Shown: positions 9,497 to 18,533, counted from the first letter of the stretch. The stretch is DNA of 64,000 nt from [Clostridium] saccharolyticum WM1 (GCF_000144625.1 NC_014376.1:2852001-2916000), one strand, 5' to 3'. Notes: generated by a model not told the origin, from the sequence alone. Numbers and translations: made by a program.

Positions 9497-9900
9497 TATC
9501 ATGATAACACAAAAAGGGGTGCTTAAGGAAGCAAGTAAACGTCAACCGTCCATGGCTTAATCGTCCATATAAACAAATCTTTTTATCAGGCTGTCTTTTC
9601 ATTGGTTGGAATAATATTCAGACATAAGGAACTACCCACTGAGCAACGGTTTTATCTTTTTCCACTTGCACGGTGGGTAATTCTGCAATTTACTCATTAA
9701 CGAATAATTGACGTAATCCTGATCTTCAACATTTGAAAAGAAATTATAGAAAGACCGCAGAGCACATCAGCATCTTATTCTTATTTTCAGTTTCTAAATT
9801 TACAACATTACGTTCCACATACCCATACTCTTTTCTATTTTCCGAAACCCCTGCATGGTTTTAAGTACAAAACGTTATGGAAAGCATTTCCCTGGCTTTT
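9497..9900. other. Intergenic stretch without a recognisable gene
   Basis: About 400 bases between convergent genes. A weak inverted repeat, TACCCAC at 9633-9639 and GTGGGTA at 9673-9679, has a 33-base loop and is not a convincing terminator. No reading frame with a ribosome binding site and no RNA-like structure was recognised. Confidence 0.5.
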
Positions 9901-10497
9901 TTATTGAATCAAAACCATTCCGCCTTTGCGCTTAAAGCCAGTCTCCCACAGCTTATGAAAAGACAGCCAGTGAAATTCTCCATAGGTTGCAATCTTCACA
10001 TAAATCTCATTTTCCAATTCTTCATATCCTATGAACATGAACCAATGCCAGACAAGATCTTTGAAATTAACATTTTTATGCTGCAGCAGCAAAAAAGGGA
10101 TTGGGATTCCATTATCAACTTGGCTTATTAATTTCTTTGCTGCTTCCATTACAGGAACCTCTCCCGGACAGCCGGTCAGCCGTATATCCTGTTCCCCCAC
10201 ATCTTTCAGATATTTGTAAAACCCATCTATAAAGACATCCAGCGTATTAATTCCCTGAAAGCGAGGCCTGAGATATGGCTTCATTTTCTCAGAAAACCTG
10301 ATATAGTCTTCCTTGCCAAGCCTTTGAATATCATAGGGATACAGGTGGTTTTTATTGTCATAAAGTGCCATATGAATACAAGCGTCACATGCCGCAGCAG
10401 CTCCGCATCCTCCCAGATGCATCATGGGGTTCCGGAACCAGCTTTGATTTCCGCCAAATGAATTTTCAATTGTAAAATAAGGTAATTCTTTCTTCAT
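9901..10497 (-). CDS. Conserved hypothetical protein, possible papain-like fold
   Basis: A 198-residue protein I do not recognise with confidence. It opens with YFTIENSFGGNQSWFRNP, then LGGCGAAAACDACIHMALY (residues 28-46), and later VWHWFMFIGYEE. A cysteine at a helix start after GG and a later histidine flanked by aromatics are what papain-like/C39-like domains show, so a cysteine-peptidase-like fold is possible, but the catalytic set is not proven. No signal peptide or membrane segment is present. ATG at 10497 has AGGAGG five bases before it. No operon partner. Confidence 0.75.
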   Translation of the reverse strand: MKKELPYFTIENSFGGNQSWFRNPMMHLGGCGAAAACDACIHMALYDNKNHLYPYDIQRLGKEDYIRFSEKMKPYLRPRFQGINTLDVFIDGFYKYLKDVGEQDIRLTGCPGEVPVMEAAKKLISQVDNGIPIPFLLLQHKNVNFKDLVWHWFMFIGYEELENEIYVKIATYGEFHWLSFHKLWETGFKRKGGMVLIQ

Positions 10498-10766
10498 ATT
10501 TTCCTCCTTGCCTACTCCTTATTATAGGAGCATTATAGTACCAGTCTAAGCGTTCGATAAGAAAAATAGTCATTCATGGGAAAAAGACATTAATCGGCCG
10601 GCAATGAGCAGCATAAATGATGGTATATATAAATGATGATCATTTACCTAAGGCATTGTGATTCCTTAAAAATATCTTTCCGATTTCAGTTTTCATACAG
10701 GGTGGGGTACATGGTGCTCTGGTACTGTCGTCTTGATGGATATGCGGCATAGTCATTTAATGTTAC

Positions 10767-10809
10767 TTGACAAAACAATTATTAAATATATATAATAGAT
10801 ATATATTTT
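10767..10809 (+). promoter_or_regulatory. Promoter and palindromic operator of the Rrf2-type gene
   Basis: TTGACA at 10767-10772 and TATAAT at 10791-10796 with an 18-base spacer. The -10 box lies inside a perfect inverted repeat, AAATATATAT (10784-10793), five bases, ATATATATTT (10799-10808). The same 26-base element, with one base different, lies before the molybdenum hydroxylase gene at 11279-11304, so this is most likely the binding site of the regulator encoded at 10824. Confidence 0.75.
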
Positions 10810-10823
10810 TTATGGAGGATGAC

Positions 10824-11249
10824 ATGGCTTATTCCAGTGCAACCTATCAGGCTATCTCTATTTTGATTTATATACATTATAAAATCAGGGCCGAACTTTA
10901 TAATTACCTGTCCAACCGGGTGATTTCTGAACAGTTGAATATTCCGGCTCCCACTGTCGTGAAGATCATGGGCAAGCTGAAATCGGCTGGGATCATTGAT
11001 GTGCGGGAGGGAATGAAAGGCGGCAATATGCTTGCGAAGCCTTTAACAGATATTACCCTGTTCGATGTCTTTGACGCTATGGAACGAGGAAACCCAATGT
11101 TTAAAATACATCGTGGATTTCATCTGGATTACGACATTTTTGAAGGTATCGTGGAAAAAACGATCAATTCCCTTGAGGAAGCGGAAAAAGCTATGATCAC
11201 TTATTTGAAGAAAACCAGACTGTCCGACCTAATACCACCTGAAAACTGA
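10824..11249 (+). CDS. Rrf2-family transcriptional regulator
   Basis: A 141-residue DNA-binding protein. A winged helix-turn-helix covers residues about 5-75 (SNRVISEQLNIPAPTVVKIMGKLKSAGIIDVREGMKGGNMLAKP), the Rrf2 pattern including the GG in the wing. The C-terminal part lacks the cysteine trio that binds Fe-S clusters in IscR/NsrR. ATG at 10824 is chosen because GGAGG is five bases before it; upstream in-frame codons overlap the promoter. It lies 82 bases before the molybdenum hydroxylase gene on the same strand and shares an operator with it, so it probably represses both. Confidence 0.85.
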   Translation: MAYSSATYQAISILIYIHYKIRAELYNYLSNRVISEQLNIPAPTVVKIMGKLKSAGIIDVREGMKGGNMLAKPLTDITLFDVFDAMERGNPMFKIHRGFHLDYDIFEGIVEKTINSLEEAEKAMITYLKKTRLSDLIPPEN

Positions 11250-11278
11250 ACTTTATCGTTCAGCTTTCTTTTACCTTG

Positions 11279-11304
11279 AAATATATATAATAAATATATA
11301 TTTT
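11279..11304 (+). promoter_or_regulatory. Operator upstream of the molybdenum hydroxylase gene
   Basis: The inverted repeat AAATATATAT / ATATATATTT with spacer AATAA, identical in 25 of 26 positions to the element at 10784-10809. It lies about 28 bases before the start codon of the enzyme gene, where a bound regulator would block initiation. The -35/-10 boxes here are not clear; TTGAAA at 11276 is the best -35 candidate. Confidence 0.7.
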
Positions 11305-11331
11305 ATATATAACTACAAAAGGAGTATTATA

Positions 11332-13944
11332 ATGTTTGAAGTAAATGTCAATGGAAAAAACTACATATCAGAGCAGGACATGTCAGTCATGACTTTCCTG
11401 AGAGAGAAACTGGGGCTTACGGCTGTCAAAAATGGCTGCGACCAGGGAGCGTGCGGAGCCTGTACCGTAATTGCGGACGGAAAGGCCATCCGTGCATGTG
11501 TAATGAAGCTTTCCAAGATGACCGGTAAAAAAATCATTACTGCTGAGGGCTTAAGTGAGCGGGAAAAAGAGGTATACGGCTACGCGTTTTCAAAATCCGG
11601 CGCGGTGCAGTGCGGTTTTTGCAGCCCCGGAATGATGATGGCAGCTAAGGTACTGCTGGATGAAAACAAGAACCCCACCCGCCAGCAGGCGGCACTAGCC
11701 ATAAAGGGAAACATTTGCCGCTGTACCGGATATGTGAAAATAATTTACGCAATCCTGCTTGCAGCGAAACTGTTCCGGGAAAACAAACCTGTTCCGGTAC
11801 ACAGTGGTGACGAGCGTGTTGGCCAAAGGCTGGCGCGTGTGGACGGAATCGAAAAAGCATTGGGTACCGGAAAATACGTAGATGATATTGTGGTTGAGGG
11901 CATGGCATACGGCAAGGCAGTCCGTCCGCCTTCCCCCCGTTGCAAAGTGCTGTCCATAAATAAGGAAAAAGCAATGGCAATGAAGGGCGTTCTGGCGGTT
12001 TACACCGCCGAGGATATCCCCGGAGAGCGGTATATCGGACATCTGGTGTGGGACTGGCCTGTGATGATCGCAGTCGGTGAGGAAACCCGATACATAGGCG
12101 ATGCGGTCGCACTGGTGGTCACAGAGCAGAAATGCCAGCTGGAAGAGGCCTGCAAGGCTGTGGAGGTCGAGTATGAGATTCTGCCGCCGGTCACCGATGT
12201 TTATGAAGCGCAAAAGGACAGCGCACCGCAAATCCACGCCCAAGGTATTGTCAAGAGAGGTCAGCTTTTTATTCCCAAAAACAACATCTTCCAGCACGAA
12301 GAGGTAAAACGGGGCGGAGACATTGAAGCGGTATTCACCAAAGCCGCCTATATCTCCGAGCATGATTACTATACTCCGCCTACAGAGCACGCCTTCCTGG
12401 AACCAGAGTGTGCCATTGGAATCCCTGATGGAGAAGATGCTATAAAAGTAATCACCAGCGGACAGAGCGTCTATGACGAATTACGGGAGATTTGCCGCAT
12501 GCTAGGCGTTGAGCAGGATTCTTCCAAGGTTCGGATTCTATCGGCCTATGTCGGTGGAGGATTCGGCGGCAAGGAGGACATGAGCGTGCAGCATCACGCT
12601 GCACTGATCACCTGGCTGCTACGGAGGCCGGTCAAGGTGCTGCTATCCCGCAAGGAAAGCATGAATATCCATCCCAAGCGCCACTCTATGAGGATGCATG
12701 TGAAGGTGGCCTGCGATAAGGAAGGGTATCTGCTGGGAATGCAGGCGCGCATCTTATCGGATTCGGGAGCCTATGCCTCCCTTGCGGGACCAGTGCTGCA
12801 ACGCGCCTGTACCCATGCGGCCGGACCGTACAACTACCAGACAGTCGACATAGAAGGTGATGCAGTCATCACCAACAACCCGCCGGGGGGCGCATTCCGT
12901 GGCTTCGGCGTGACCCAGTCCGCATTTGCTACGGAATGCGCAATCAACGAACTGGCGTACATGGCGGGAATTTCACCATGGGAAATCCGATATAAAAATG
13001 CAATTCGTCCGGGGCAGTCACTGCCCAACGGCCAGATTGCGGACGCGGGCACAGCGTACCTGGAAACCCTGGAGGCCTGCAAGGAATACTACCATAAATA
13101 CAGCAAAAAGGACGGCTATTATGTGGGCATAGCATCAGCTATGAAAAACGCAGGGGCGGGCGTCGGAAATTTTGATCAGGGGCAATGTCACCTTTATGTA
13201 AAAGATGAGATTGTGCATATCCGTTCATCCGCAGCTGCAATCGGACAAGGCTTACAAACGATTTTAGTGCAGATCGTATGCGACACGGCAAATCTCACTT
13301 TAAATCAGGTTGTCATCCAACACCCGGACACAAAATACACTCCGGACGCAGGAACCACAACGGCCTCCCGTCAGACTGTATTCACCGGGGAAGCCACAAG
13401 GCGTGCAGCTGAAAAATTGTACGCAGCATTAAAGGAAAAATCCCTGAAAGAACTGGATGGCCAGTTGTTTCAGGGAGAGTTCCATTTTGATTCTGACCCC
13501 ATTGGTTCGCCAAAGCCCAATCCCGTCAGCCACGTTGCCTACGGGTTTGCCACGCAGGTTGTCGTAATCGGCAAGGACGGAAAGGCGGTGTCTACTTGTC
13601 AGGCGGTGGATGTGGGCAAGGCCATCAATTCCACATCCCTGGAGGGGCAGTTTGAAGGCGGATCAGTCACCAGCATGGGCTTTGCACTGACAGAGGATTT
13701 CCCGCTGAAGGATGGGGTTCCCCAAGCCAAGTACGGGACGCTGGGGCTTTTACGCGCCACGGATGTACCGGAAATCACATGCAAGATTGTTGAAAAAAAC
13801 ACCTCAGAGATTGCCTTTGGGGCCAAGGGCGCGGGAGAAATCACTGCAATCACATTCGCCCCGGCCATTCAGAATGCCTATTTTCAAAAGGATGGGGTGT
13901 TCCGCACCAAGCTTCCGCTGGAGGATACGTTTTATCGGAAGTAA
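11332..13944 (+). CDS. Molybdenum hydroxylase (xanthine dehydrogenase / aldehyde oxidoreductase family), 2Fe-2S and Mo domains fused
   Basis: An 870-residue molybdopterin enzyme. The N-terminal part has a plant-type 2Fe-2S site (Cys36, 41, 44, 56) and a second 2Fe-2S site (Cys94, 97, 129, 131); the rest, from about residue 165, is the molybdopterin-binding domain with GGGFGGK, PPGGAFRGFGVTQ and FGAKGAGE, where the last glutamate is the expected catalytic base. There is no FAD domain or FAD-subunit gene beside it, as in the Desulfovibrio aldehyde oxidoreductase and in clostridial fused (selenium-dependent-type) hydroxylases. The substrate could be a purine or an aldehyde; a purine permease and deaminase lie at 41-44 kb but are not adjacent. 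Confidence 0.9.
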   Translation: MFEVNVNGKNYISEQDMSVMTFLREKLGLTAVKNGCDQGACGACTVIADGKAIRACVMKLSKMTGKKIITAEGLSEREKEVYGYAFSKSGAVQCGFCSPGMMMAAKVLLDENKNPTRQQAALAIKGNICRCTGYVKIIYAILLAAKLFRENKPVPVHSGDERVGQRLARVDGIEKALGTGKYVDDIVVEGMAYGKAVRPPSPRCKVLSINKEKAMAMKGVLAVYTAEDIPGERYIGHLVWDWPVMIAVGEETRYIGDAVALVVTEQKCQLEEACKAVEVEYEILPPVTDVYEAQKDSAPQIHAQGIVKRGQLFIPKNNIFQHEEVKRGGDIEAVFTKAAYISEHDYYTPPTEHAFLEPECAIGIPDGEDAIKVITSGQSVYDELREICRMLGVEQDSSKVRILSAYVGGGFGGKEDMSVQHHAALITWLLRRPVKVLLSRKESMNIHPKRHSMRMHVKVACDKEGYLLGMQARILSDSGAYASLAGPVLQRACTHAAGPYNYQTVDIEGDAVITNNPPGGAFRGFGVTQSAFATECAINELAYMAGISPWEIRYKNAIRPGQSLPNGQIADAGTAYLETLEACKEYYHKYSKKDGYYVGIASAMKNAGAGVGNFDQGQCHLYVKDEIVHIRSSAAAIGQGLQTILVQIVCDTANLTLNQVVIQHPDTKYTPDAGTTTASRQTVFTGEATRRAAEKLYAALKEKSLKELDGQLFQGEFHFDSDPIGSPKPNPVSHVAYGFATQVVVIGKDGKAVSTCQAVDVGKAINSTSLEGQFEGGSVTSMGFALTEDFPLKDGVPQAKYGTLGLLRATDVPEITCKIVEKNTSEIAFGAKGAGEITAITFAPAIQNAYFQKDGVFRTKLPLEDTFYRK

Positions 13945-14016
13945 AAGCTGCGGCCGTTTGCAGGCTGAAGTTTCCTGTCCATAATTACACATATAATCGC
14001 CAGTTCCATGCTACAT

Positions 14017-14045
14017 AAGCAATGCGCAAAACCAGCGCATTGCTT
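14017..14045. terminator. Hairpin between convergent genes, probable terminator
   Basis: Perfect 11-base stem AAGCAATGCGC / GCGCATTGCTT with a seven-base loop, 73 bases after the molybdenum hydroxylase stop and 106 before the end of the convergent FkbM gene. Neither side is followed by a good T-run, so efficiency is uncertain. Confidence 0.5.
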
Positions 14046-14150
14046 GTTAGTAGCTCAGACTTCCTAAATCACTGTCTGACTGCCACGGCTATGCGGCCTG
14101 CCTCCGCCCTACGCATAAAAAGCTGTTTTTGATCTGCCTAAAACATACTC

Positions 14151-15161
14151 CTAAACAGCGTACAAAACGTATTCAGTAGGGAAAATTGTGGATCCATAAT
14201 AGCGTATATAAAAATTATAGGAGGGATCAGCTTCATAAATAATGCGGGGCAGTTTCCAAATGTCTTTGTGGTTATGATAGATGCTTAGCGCAAACTTTGG
14301 ATGACATTTCTTTATTTTTTCCAGGCAGCCTAAAAGAGCCTCCTCTTCTCCGCCTTCTATGTCCATTTTTATAAAGGTTACATCCTCTTCTATATCATCG
14401 TCTATTTTTGTTATAGGTACAGCAATGGATCCATGACCGGCAAGCTGGCTTACAGAGGATAAAACATTGGACGAAAGATACATCGTACCGTTTCTATTGC
14501 TTGCTCCCTTTTTTCTGATGATTACATGATCCAGTTTAAAAAGCTCCACATTCTTTTCTATATATGTTATATTTACTGGTACTATTTCATAGCAATACAT
14601 CCTTTTATAACATTTGTTTCCAAAAATACTTGAATAATTGACAATGGTATCTCCAATATATGCCCCTATGTCCACAAATACTTCATTTTTACTGCAGGTT
14701 ACGATATCAAGGTCAAAATATTGTTCAAAGGTTTTTTCATGGATCCTTTCGATTCGTTTGGGGTCCGACAAAAGCCAGTAACAAAGAATATTAACAAGAA
14801 TTTTTTTTGACCGGTAATCTTTAAGAATTTTATAAAGCCATTGAAAATCTTCCCAATGCTCAGCAAGGGCATGCGCCCGGTTATCTGCAAGCTGGAAATC
14901 ACCCTTTTCCGGGTGATAAGTCCCCCAAAGCTTATGCTGATTTATGAAATTCATGGAGCTATCATACAGCCGGCTGTCAGTTGCTTTAAAATGTCTTAAG
15001 TTTTGTTTTACAGCCTCCGTAATTTCGTAAACATTTTTTTCTTTCATGTATCCTATGAGACATTCAAATTCCAGATCAATTTGGTTTGATATGGGGGCTA
15101 AGGAAAGGCCGGCTATATGTTCCGGAGGATTCAATACCGGAGGTTCTGATGGAAAGGACAT
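14151..15161 (-). CDS. FkbM-family SAM-dependent methyltransferase
   Basis: A 336-residue protein whose C-terminal two thirds is an FkbM-type methyltransferase: the SAM-binding loop EVFVDIGAYIGDT, the acidic CYEIVPVN motif, and FIKMDIEGGEEEAL, a hallmark of the family. About 150 residues precede the domain and look helical, with no recognised motif. FkbM enzymes O-methylate sugars or polyketides; in Clostridia they often modify surface glycans or flagellar sugars. ATG at 15161 has AGGA about nine bases before it. It has no glycan genes beside it, so the acceptor is unknown. Confidence 0.85.
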   Translation of the reverse strand: MSFPSEPPVLNPPEHIAGLSLAPISNQIDLEFECLIGYMKEKNVYEITEAVKQNLRHFKATDSRLYDSSMNFINQHKLWGTYHPEKGDFQLADNRAHALAEHWEDFQWLYKILKDYRSKKILVNILCYWLLSDPKRIERIHEKTFEQYFDLDIVTCSKNEVFVDIGAYIGDTIVNYSSIFGNKCYKRMYCYEIVPVNITYIEKNVELFKLDHVIIRKKGASNRNGTMYLSSNVLSSVSQLAGHGSIAVPITKIDDDIEEDVTFIKMDIEGGEEEALLGCLEKIKKCHPKFALSIYHNHKDIWKLPRIIYEADPSYNFYIRYYGSTIFPTEYVLYAV

Positions 15162-15215
15162 TTTCTATCATCCTGCTTTTAATTTTATATTCTAATTATC
15201 TTATGTAAAAGCAGG

Positions 15216-16358
15216 TTAAATTGTGTGATCAGAGGACCTGCTGTTGATTCTTCCCGGATCATCCCGGAATATAAATTTTACATTGCACTTATATCCCCTG
15301 CAAAAGTTCCGGTCAGAAGATTGTACTGTCCAGCAGTAAGGGCAGCATACGCTATTTTCAGGACGTGTTTCAAAAACAAGGTTTACTGGAGAAGCCACCG
15401 GCCCATCTGCAAGCTCTATGAGATGATTCTGATGTTCCTTTTTCAGGCTGTTGATTCTTTCCCAGTATTTCTTATTCTTCCTTTCTGAATCACGCTGAAC
15501 CTGCTCATATATGATATGGAAAGCGATTCCGGCAGCAACCAGACCGCCGCCAATAAACATTGTCATTGCATATTCCCTCTTTAAGAATATATCCAGCACA
15601 ATTCCCATAGACACCTGGCCGACAAAAGTTAACAGCGTTAACTGAAAAGCTGCTATTCTGGGAACCGTTATATTGCACAAGCATACGGCAGTGACACCCA
15701 GTACCCCGCCTAAATATATCCACCCTGGAGAAGGCGTATGGAGGTTATAAAAGATATTACTTTTCTCAAAAATAACTGCGGCTGCTATTGTTATCGGAAG
15801 TCCTGCCACATGATTTATTAATGAACTCTGCAGTTCACCAATATGCTGAGACAGTTTCGCATTTACCGTACGTGAAAGGACGATTGTAATACCTGCGAAA
15901 AATGAAAACAGTACGGCATAAAGTGTTATCCCCGCCGAATCATCCAGCATTATAAGCATACCCGCCACAGAAAAGGCAAGCCCCACCAGTGAAGACTTTC
16001 TGAAAGAGTGCCTTTTCATACCAAGGAGTCCATAACTGTCAATGAATAAGGAAGCTGCTGTCTGGCCAAACAGGCCTAAGGCAATGATACTTGTCAAGCT
16101 GATTTTCCCATATGCAAAGTTATTGAATACGGTTGTTAAAACACCAATCACTCCCCCCAGATACAGCCAGACAGGAAGCGGATTCTTAATGGGAAGCCTT
16201 TTCTTTCTCAGCCTGCAAAGGAAGAATGCAAATGCAGTTCCTACGATATGAATGATGGCTGCAGCATAAAACGTTCCATATTGAAGTGTAAGCCTTCCGT
16301 TGATCGCAACCATAACTGCAATGACGATTCCCGTTAATAAAGACAGTATTTGATACAT
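15216..16358 (-). CDS. DMT-superfamily (DUF606/YdcZ-type) membrane transporter with a cysteine-rich tail
   Basis: A 380-residue membrane protein with about ten hydrophobic helices in two similar halves, each with a pattern like LYLGGVIGVLTTVFNN / IYLGGVLGVTAVCLCN, which marks tandem YdcZ (DUF606) domains of the drug/metabolite transporter superfamily. Unusually, about 100 residues follow the last helix: a charged segment and then CCPYCWTVQSSDRNFCRGYKC, which looks like a small zinc-binding knuckle. ATG at 16358 is preferred because GGGGGTGAT precedes it. It is divergent from a Crp-type regulator gene that may control it. Confidence 0.82.
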   Translation of the reverse strand: MYQILSLLTGIVIAVMVAINGRLTLQYGTFYAAAIIHIVGTAFAFFLCRLRKKRLPIKNPLPVWLYLGGVIGVLTTVFNNFAYGKISLTSIIALGLFGQTAASLFIDSYGLLGMKRHSFRKSSLVGLAFSVAGMLIMLDDSAGITLYAVLFSFFAGITIVLSRTVNAKLSQHIGELQSSLINHVAGLPITIAAAVIFEKSNIFYNLHTPSPGWIYLGGVLGVTAVCLCNITVPRIAAFQLTLLTFVGQVSMGIVLDIFLKREYAMTMFIGGGLVAAGIAFHIIYEQVQRDSERKNKKYWERINSLKKEHQNHLIELADGPVASPVNLVFETRPENSVCCPYCWTVQSSDRNFCRGYKCNVKFIFRDDPGRINSRSSDHTI

Positions 16359-16408
16359 AGAATCACCCCCGTAAAACCATTGTACCTTACAAATTGACAT
16401 TACTATAG

Positions 16409-16448
16409 GACATATGTCATACTGGTTATGGGATATAAGCGGTATAAT
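16409..16448 (+). promoter_or_regulatory. Candidate Crp/Fnr-type site and promoter of the adjacent regulator gene
   Basis: The 10-base palindrome GACATATGTC (16409-16418) is followed by TATAAT at 16443-16448 with no good -35 box. If transcription starts near 16455, the palindrome is centred about 41.5 bases upstream, the position of class II Crp-type activator sites. It lies between the transporter and regulator genes and could serve both. Confidence 0.35.
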
Positions 16449-16465
16449 GAAGGGGGAGGAACTAT

Positions 16466-17125
16466 ATGCATAGCAGTCATTTTAAAAAAGAACATTTTAA
16501 AAAATTAGAACAGTATGGCATAAACCATATGATCCTTGATACCGGACTATGTCTGAAATATAAAGCCGGTGAAACGATTTTACATGAGGGAATGCCAATT
16601 TTGTACCTTTTCATTGTGGTTAAGGGAAAAGCCAAAGTCTGTGCCATCGCAAAAAATGGAAAAGATCTGGTATTATGCTATTACATATCCCATGGCCTTA
16701 TCGGTGATATTGAATTGATGACCAATGCCAGTCATGCATCCAGCAGCGTCATCGCAGTGACTGACTTTGAATGCATCGCACTTCCCTATAAAAATTATGC
16801 CGCAGATTTAAAAAACAATCTTACCTTTTTAAACCGGCTTGGAAGTGAACTTTCCGTCAAATTAATACGCAGTTCAAAAGATTATGTATCTACTGCCTTG
16901 TGTACCGGAGAGGAACGCTTATGCTCCTACATTTTAGAGTCTTCAAATAATCAAGTATTTAATGAAGTGCTGGCAGATGTGTCCTCTTCCATCGGTATGA
17001 GCTACAGGCATATGTTCCGCCTTCTGAACCAGCTTTGTATGGACGGGATTCTGGACAAAAAGGATTATGGGTACCTGATTATTGATCGCCATGAACTGAT
17101 CCGCAGATCTGCAGATTCTTTCTAA
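16466..17125 (+). CDS. Crp/Fnr-family transcriptional regulator (YeiL-like)
   Basis: A 219-residue protein with an N-terminal cyclic-nucleotide-binding-type beta barrel (residues about 25-120, including YKAGETILHEGMPILYLFIVVKGKAKV) and a C-terminal helix-turn-helix (VLADVSSSIGMSYRHMFRLLNQL, residues about 165-190). The fold and order resemble YeiL and other Crp/Fnr regulators that lack the N-terminal cysteines of FNR, so a redox Fe-S sensor is unlikely. ATG at 16466 follows GGGAGG. It is divergent from the DMT transporter gene. Confidence 0.85.
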   Translation: MHSSHFKKEHFKKLEQYGINHMILDTGLCLKYKAGETILHEGMPILYLFIVVKGKAKVCAIAKNGKDLVLCYYISHGLIGDIELMTNASHASSSVIAVTDFECIALPYKNYAADLKNNLTFLNRLGSELSVKLIRSSKDYVSTALCTGEERLCSYILESSNNQVFNEVLADVSSSIGMSYRHMFRLLNQLCMDGILDKKDYGYLIIDRHELIRRSADSF

Positions 17126-17315
17126 TCGATCCTGCATGAAAGAGCCTTGAATCTATGAGTAAATTCAAGGCAGCTAACCATGCAGAAAGACAGATACCAG
17201 TCTGCTTTGTAATGCTGTTTAAATCACCATGACAGATCTTCCTTTTATTCTTAGCTTTTCCAGCAGCCCATTTTTATATCTCCAATCTACCTGATTTAGA
17301 ATTATGACATACCGT

Positions 17316-17798
17316 TTATGAGTCAGTCAGGCTCTTTGCCCAGCTGACAGCTTTGGAAGAATTTTCCTCCGCATTTTTTTTAGGTTCAACAAAATCAATC
17401 TCGCCAATGAATTCATTCCCGGAAAGCTCTTTTTTCAATTTTGCAAAACACTTTTTGGCTCCGCCTCCTCCATGGCTGGCAAACAACGCAATCCGCTTGC
17501 CCCGGATTTTAAATTGGCTGATAAAACTTTTTACAGGCGGTGTAAATGATCCTGCCCAGACAGGCGTACCTATGATAATAGTATCATATTGGTTCAAATC
17601 AACGGGTTCATTTATCAGCTTCGGCTTTTCACCGAAAATGACGCTCTTTCCTCCCCAAAAATACTTTTGGAATCCTTCCGCCGGATACTTTTTGTTTATT
17701 TTCAATTCCATAATATTGGCGCTTATGGTTTCTGCAACCGTTTCTGCAATAAATTTTGTGTTGCCGTCGTATGAAAAATATACAACCAGAGTGCTCAT
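17316..17798 (-). CDS. Flavodoxin
   Basis: A 160-residue FMN-binding electron carrier. The phosphate-binding loop is YFSYDGNTKFIAE (residues 7-19, Ser/Tyr-x-x-Gly-Asn-Thr-type), followed by TIIIGTPVWAGSFTPPVKSF, the second flavin-contacting loop with its tryptophan, and FASHGGGGAKK. It belongs to the flavodoxin_4-like small family often serving as low-potential donors in anaerobes. ATG at 17798 follows AAGGAG. A hairpin GCCTTGAAT/ATTCAAGGC at 17144-17171 lies between it and the convergent regulator gene but has no T-run. Confidence 0.9.
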   Translation of the reverse strand: MSTLVVYFSYDGNTKFIAETVAETISANIMELKINKKYPAEGFQKYFWGGKSVIFGEKPKLINEPVDLNQYDTIIIGTPVWAGSFTPPVKSFISQFKIRGKRIALFASHGGGGAKKCFAKLKKELSGNEFIGEIDFVEPKKNAEENSSKAVSWAKSLTDS

Positions 17799-17966
17799 AA
17801 CGATTCTCCTTAAATAATAAGCTTATGGTCCTATAATTCAGTTATAGGCTTATTGTATTTGTGGTATTGATGAAATAACAGACTTCCAATACACCCTAAT
17901 CTTCCTTATCTCATCCATACAGCCAATAGTTTCATGTCAAATATCGCTCCATCGGGCCGCTTTGTT

Positions 17967-18533
17967 TCATGACTGGTCATCCCCTTTTTCAGCAATTATC
18001 CTTTTTGCTTCAACAGCCCAATCCCTCATTGCAGAATAGATATAAACGCCGCATAGGGCGGTAAGCTGACTGAAGGAGCAGTCGATCTCCTTCTCTTTCA
18101 GCTGCCCGGAAAGCTCAATATAGCGGTTCATCTCCTGAACCAGCGTTTCATTCCTTTTGATAAAATCCTCCAGATGCCCAAGGAGCACCTGGGGTTCTGT
18201 GTTCTCACCAAAAGAGATCTTCAGTAATATCTCATACCTGATCTTCTCTACTTCAGGTGCTTCCCGCAGCCAATTGGAAAGCTCTCTTCTGCCTGCATCG
18301 GTGATGCTGTACTGGATCTGTCCCCGGCCGTTTTCAAGCGGTGCTTGATTAGACGGGACGGCAAGACCCTCAGCCACCAATTTCCTGAGGGTCGGATATA
18401 TCTGACCAAAACTCTCCTGCCAGAAATGGCTGTATTCGTTCTCTATCCATTTTTTTATGGTATAACCGGTCTGGGGCATTCGGGCAAGCATTCCAAGTAT
18501 GACATATTTTGATTTTCCAGTATTTTCTTTCAT
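17967..18533 (-). CDS. PadR-family transcriptional regulator
   Basis: A 188-residue repressor-type protein. The N-terminal winged helix is of PadR type (SKYVILGMLARMPQTGYTIKKWIENEYSHFWQESFGQIYPTLRKL), with the conserved GxIYPTLxxL, and the C-terminal half is a helical PadR dimerisation domain (Vir_act_alpha_C-like). PadR proteins often control drug efflux, and the upstream neighbour on the same strand is a Mef-type efflux gene, but this gene has its own promoter in the gap. ATG at 18533 follows GGAGGAAGG. Confidence 0.9.
   Translation of the reverse strand: MKENTGKSKYVILGMLARMPQTGYTIKKWIENEYSHFWQESFGQIYPTLRKLVAEGLAVPSNQAPLENGRGQIQYSITDAGRRELSNWLREAPEVEKIRYEILLKISFGENTEPQVLLGHLEDFIKRNETLVQEMNRYIELSGQLKEKEIDCSFSQLTALCGVYIYSAMRDWAVEAKRIIAEKGDDQS

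Noticed and set aside
10631..10645. Palindrome AAATGATGATCATTT as an operator
   Set aside because: It is more than 120 bases from the promoter and is found once only; no support beyond symmetry.
11332..13944. Selenocysteine codon in the molybdenum hydroxylase
   Set aside because: No in-frame TGA is present; a labile selenium cofactor would not be visible in sequence.
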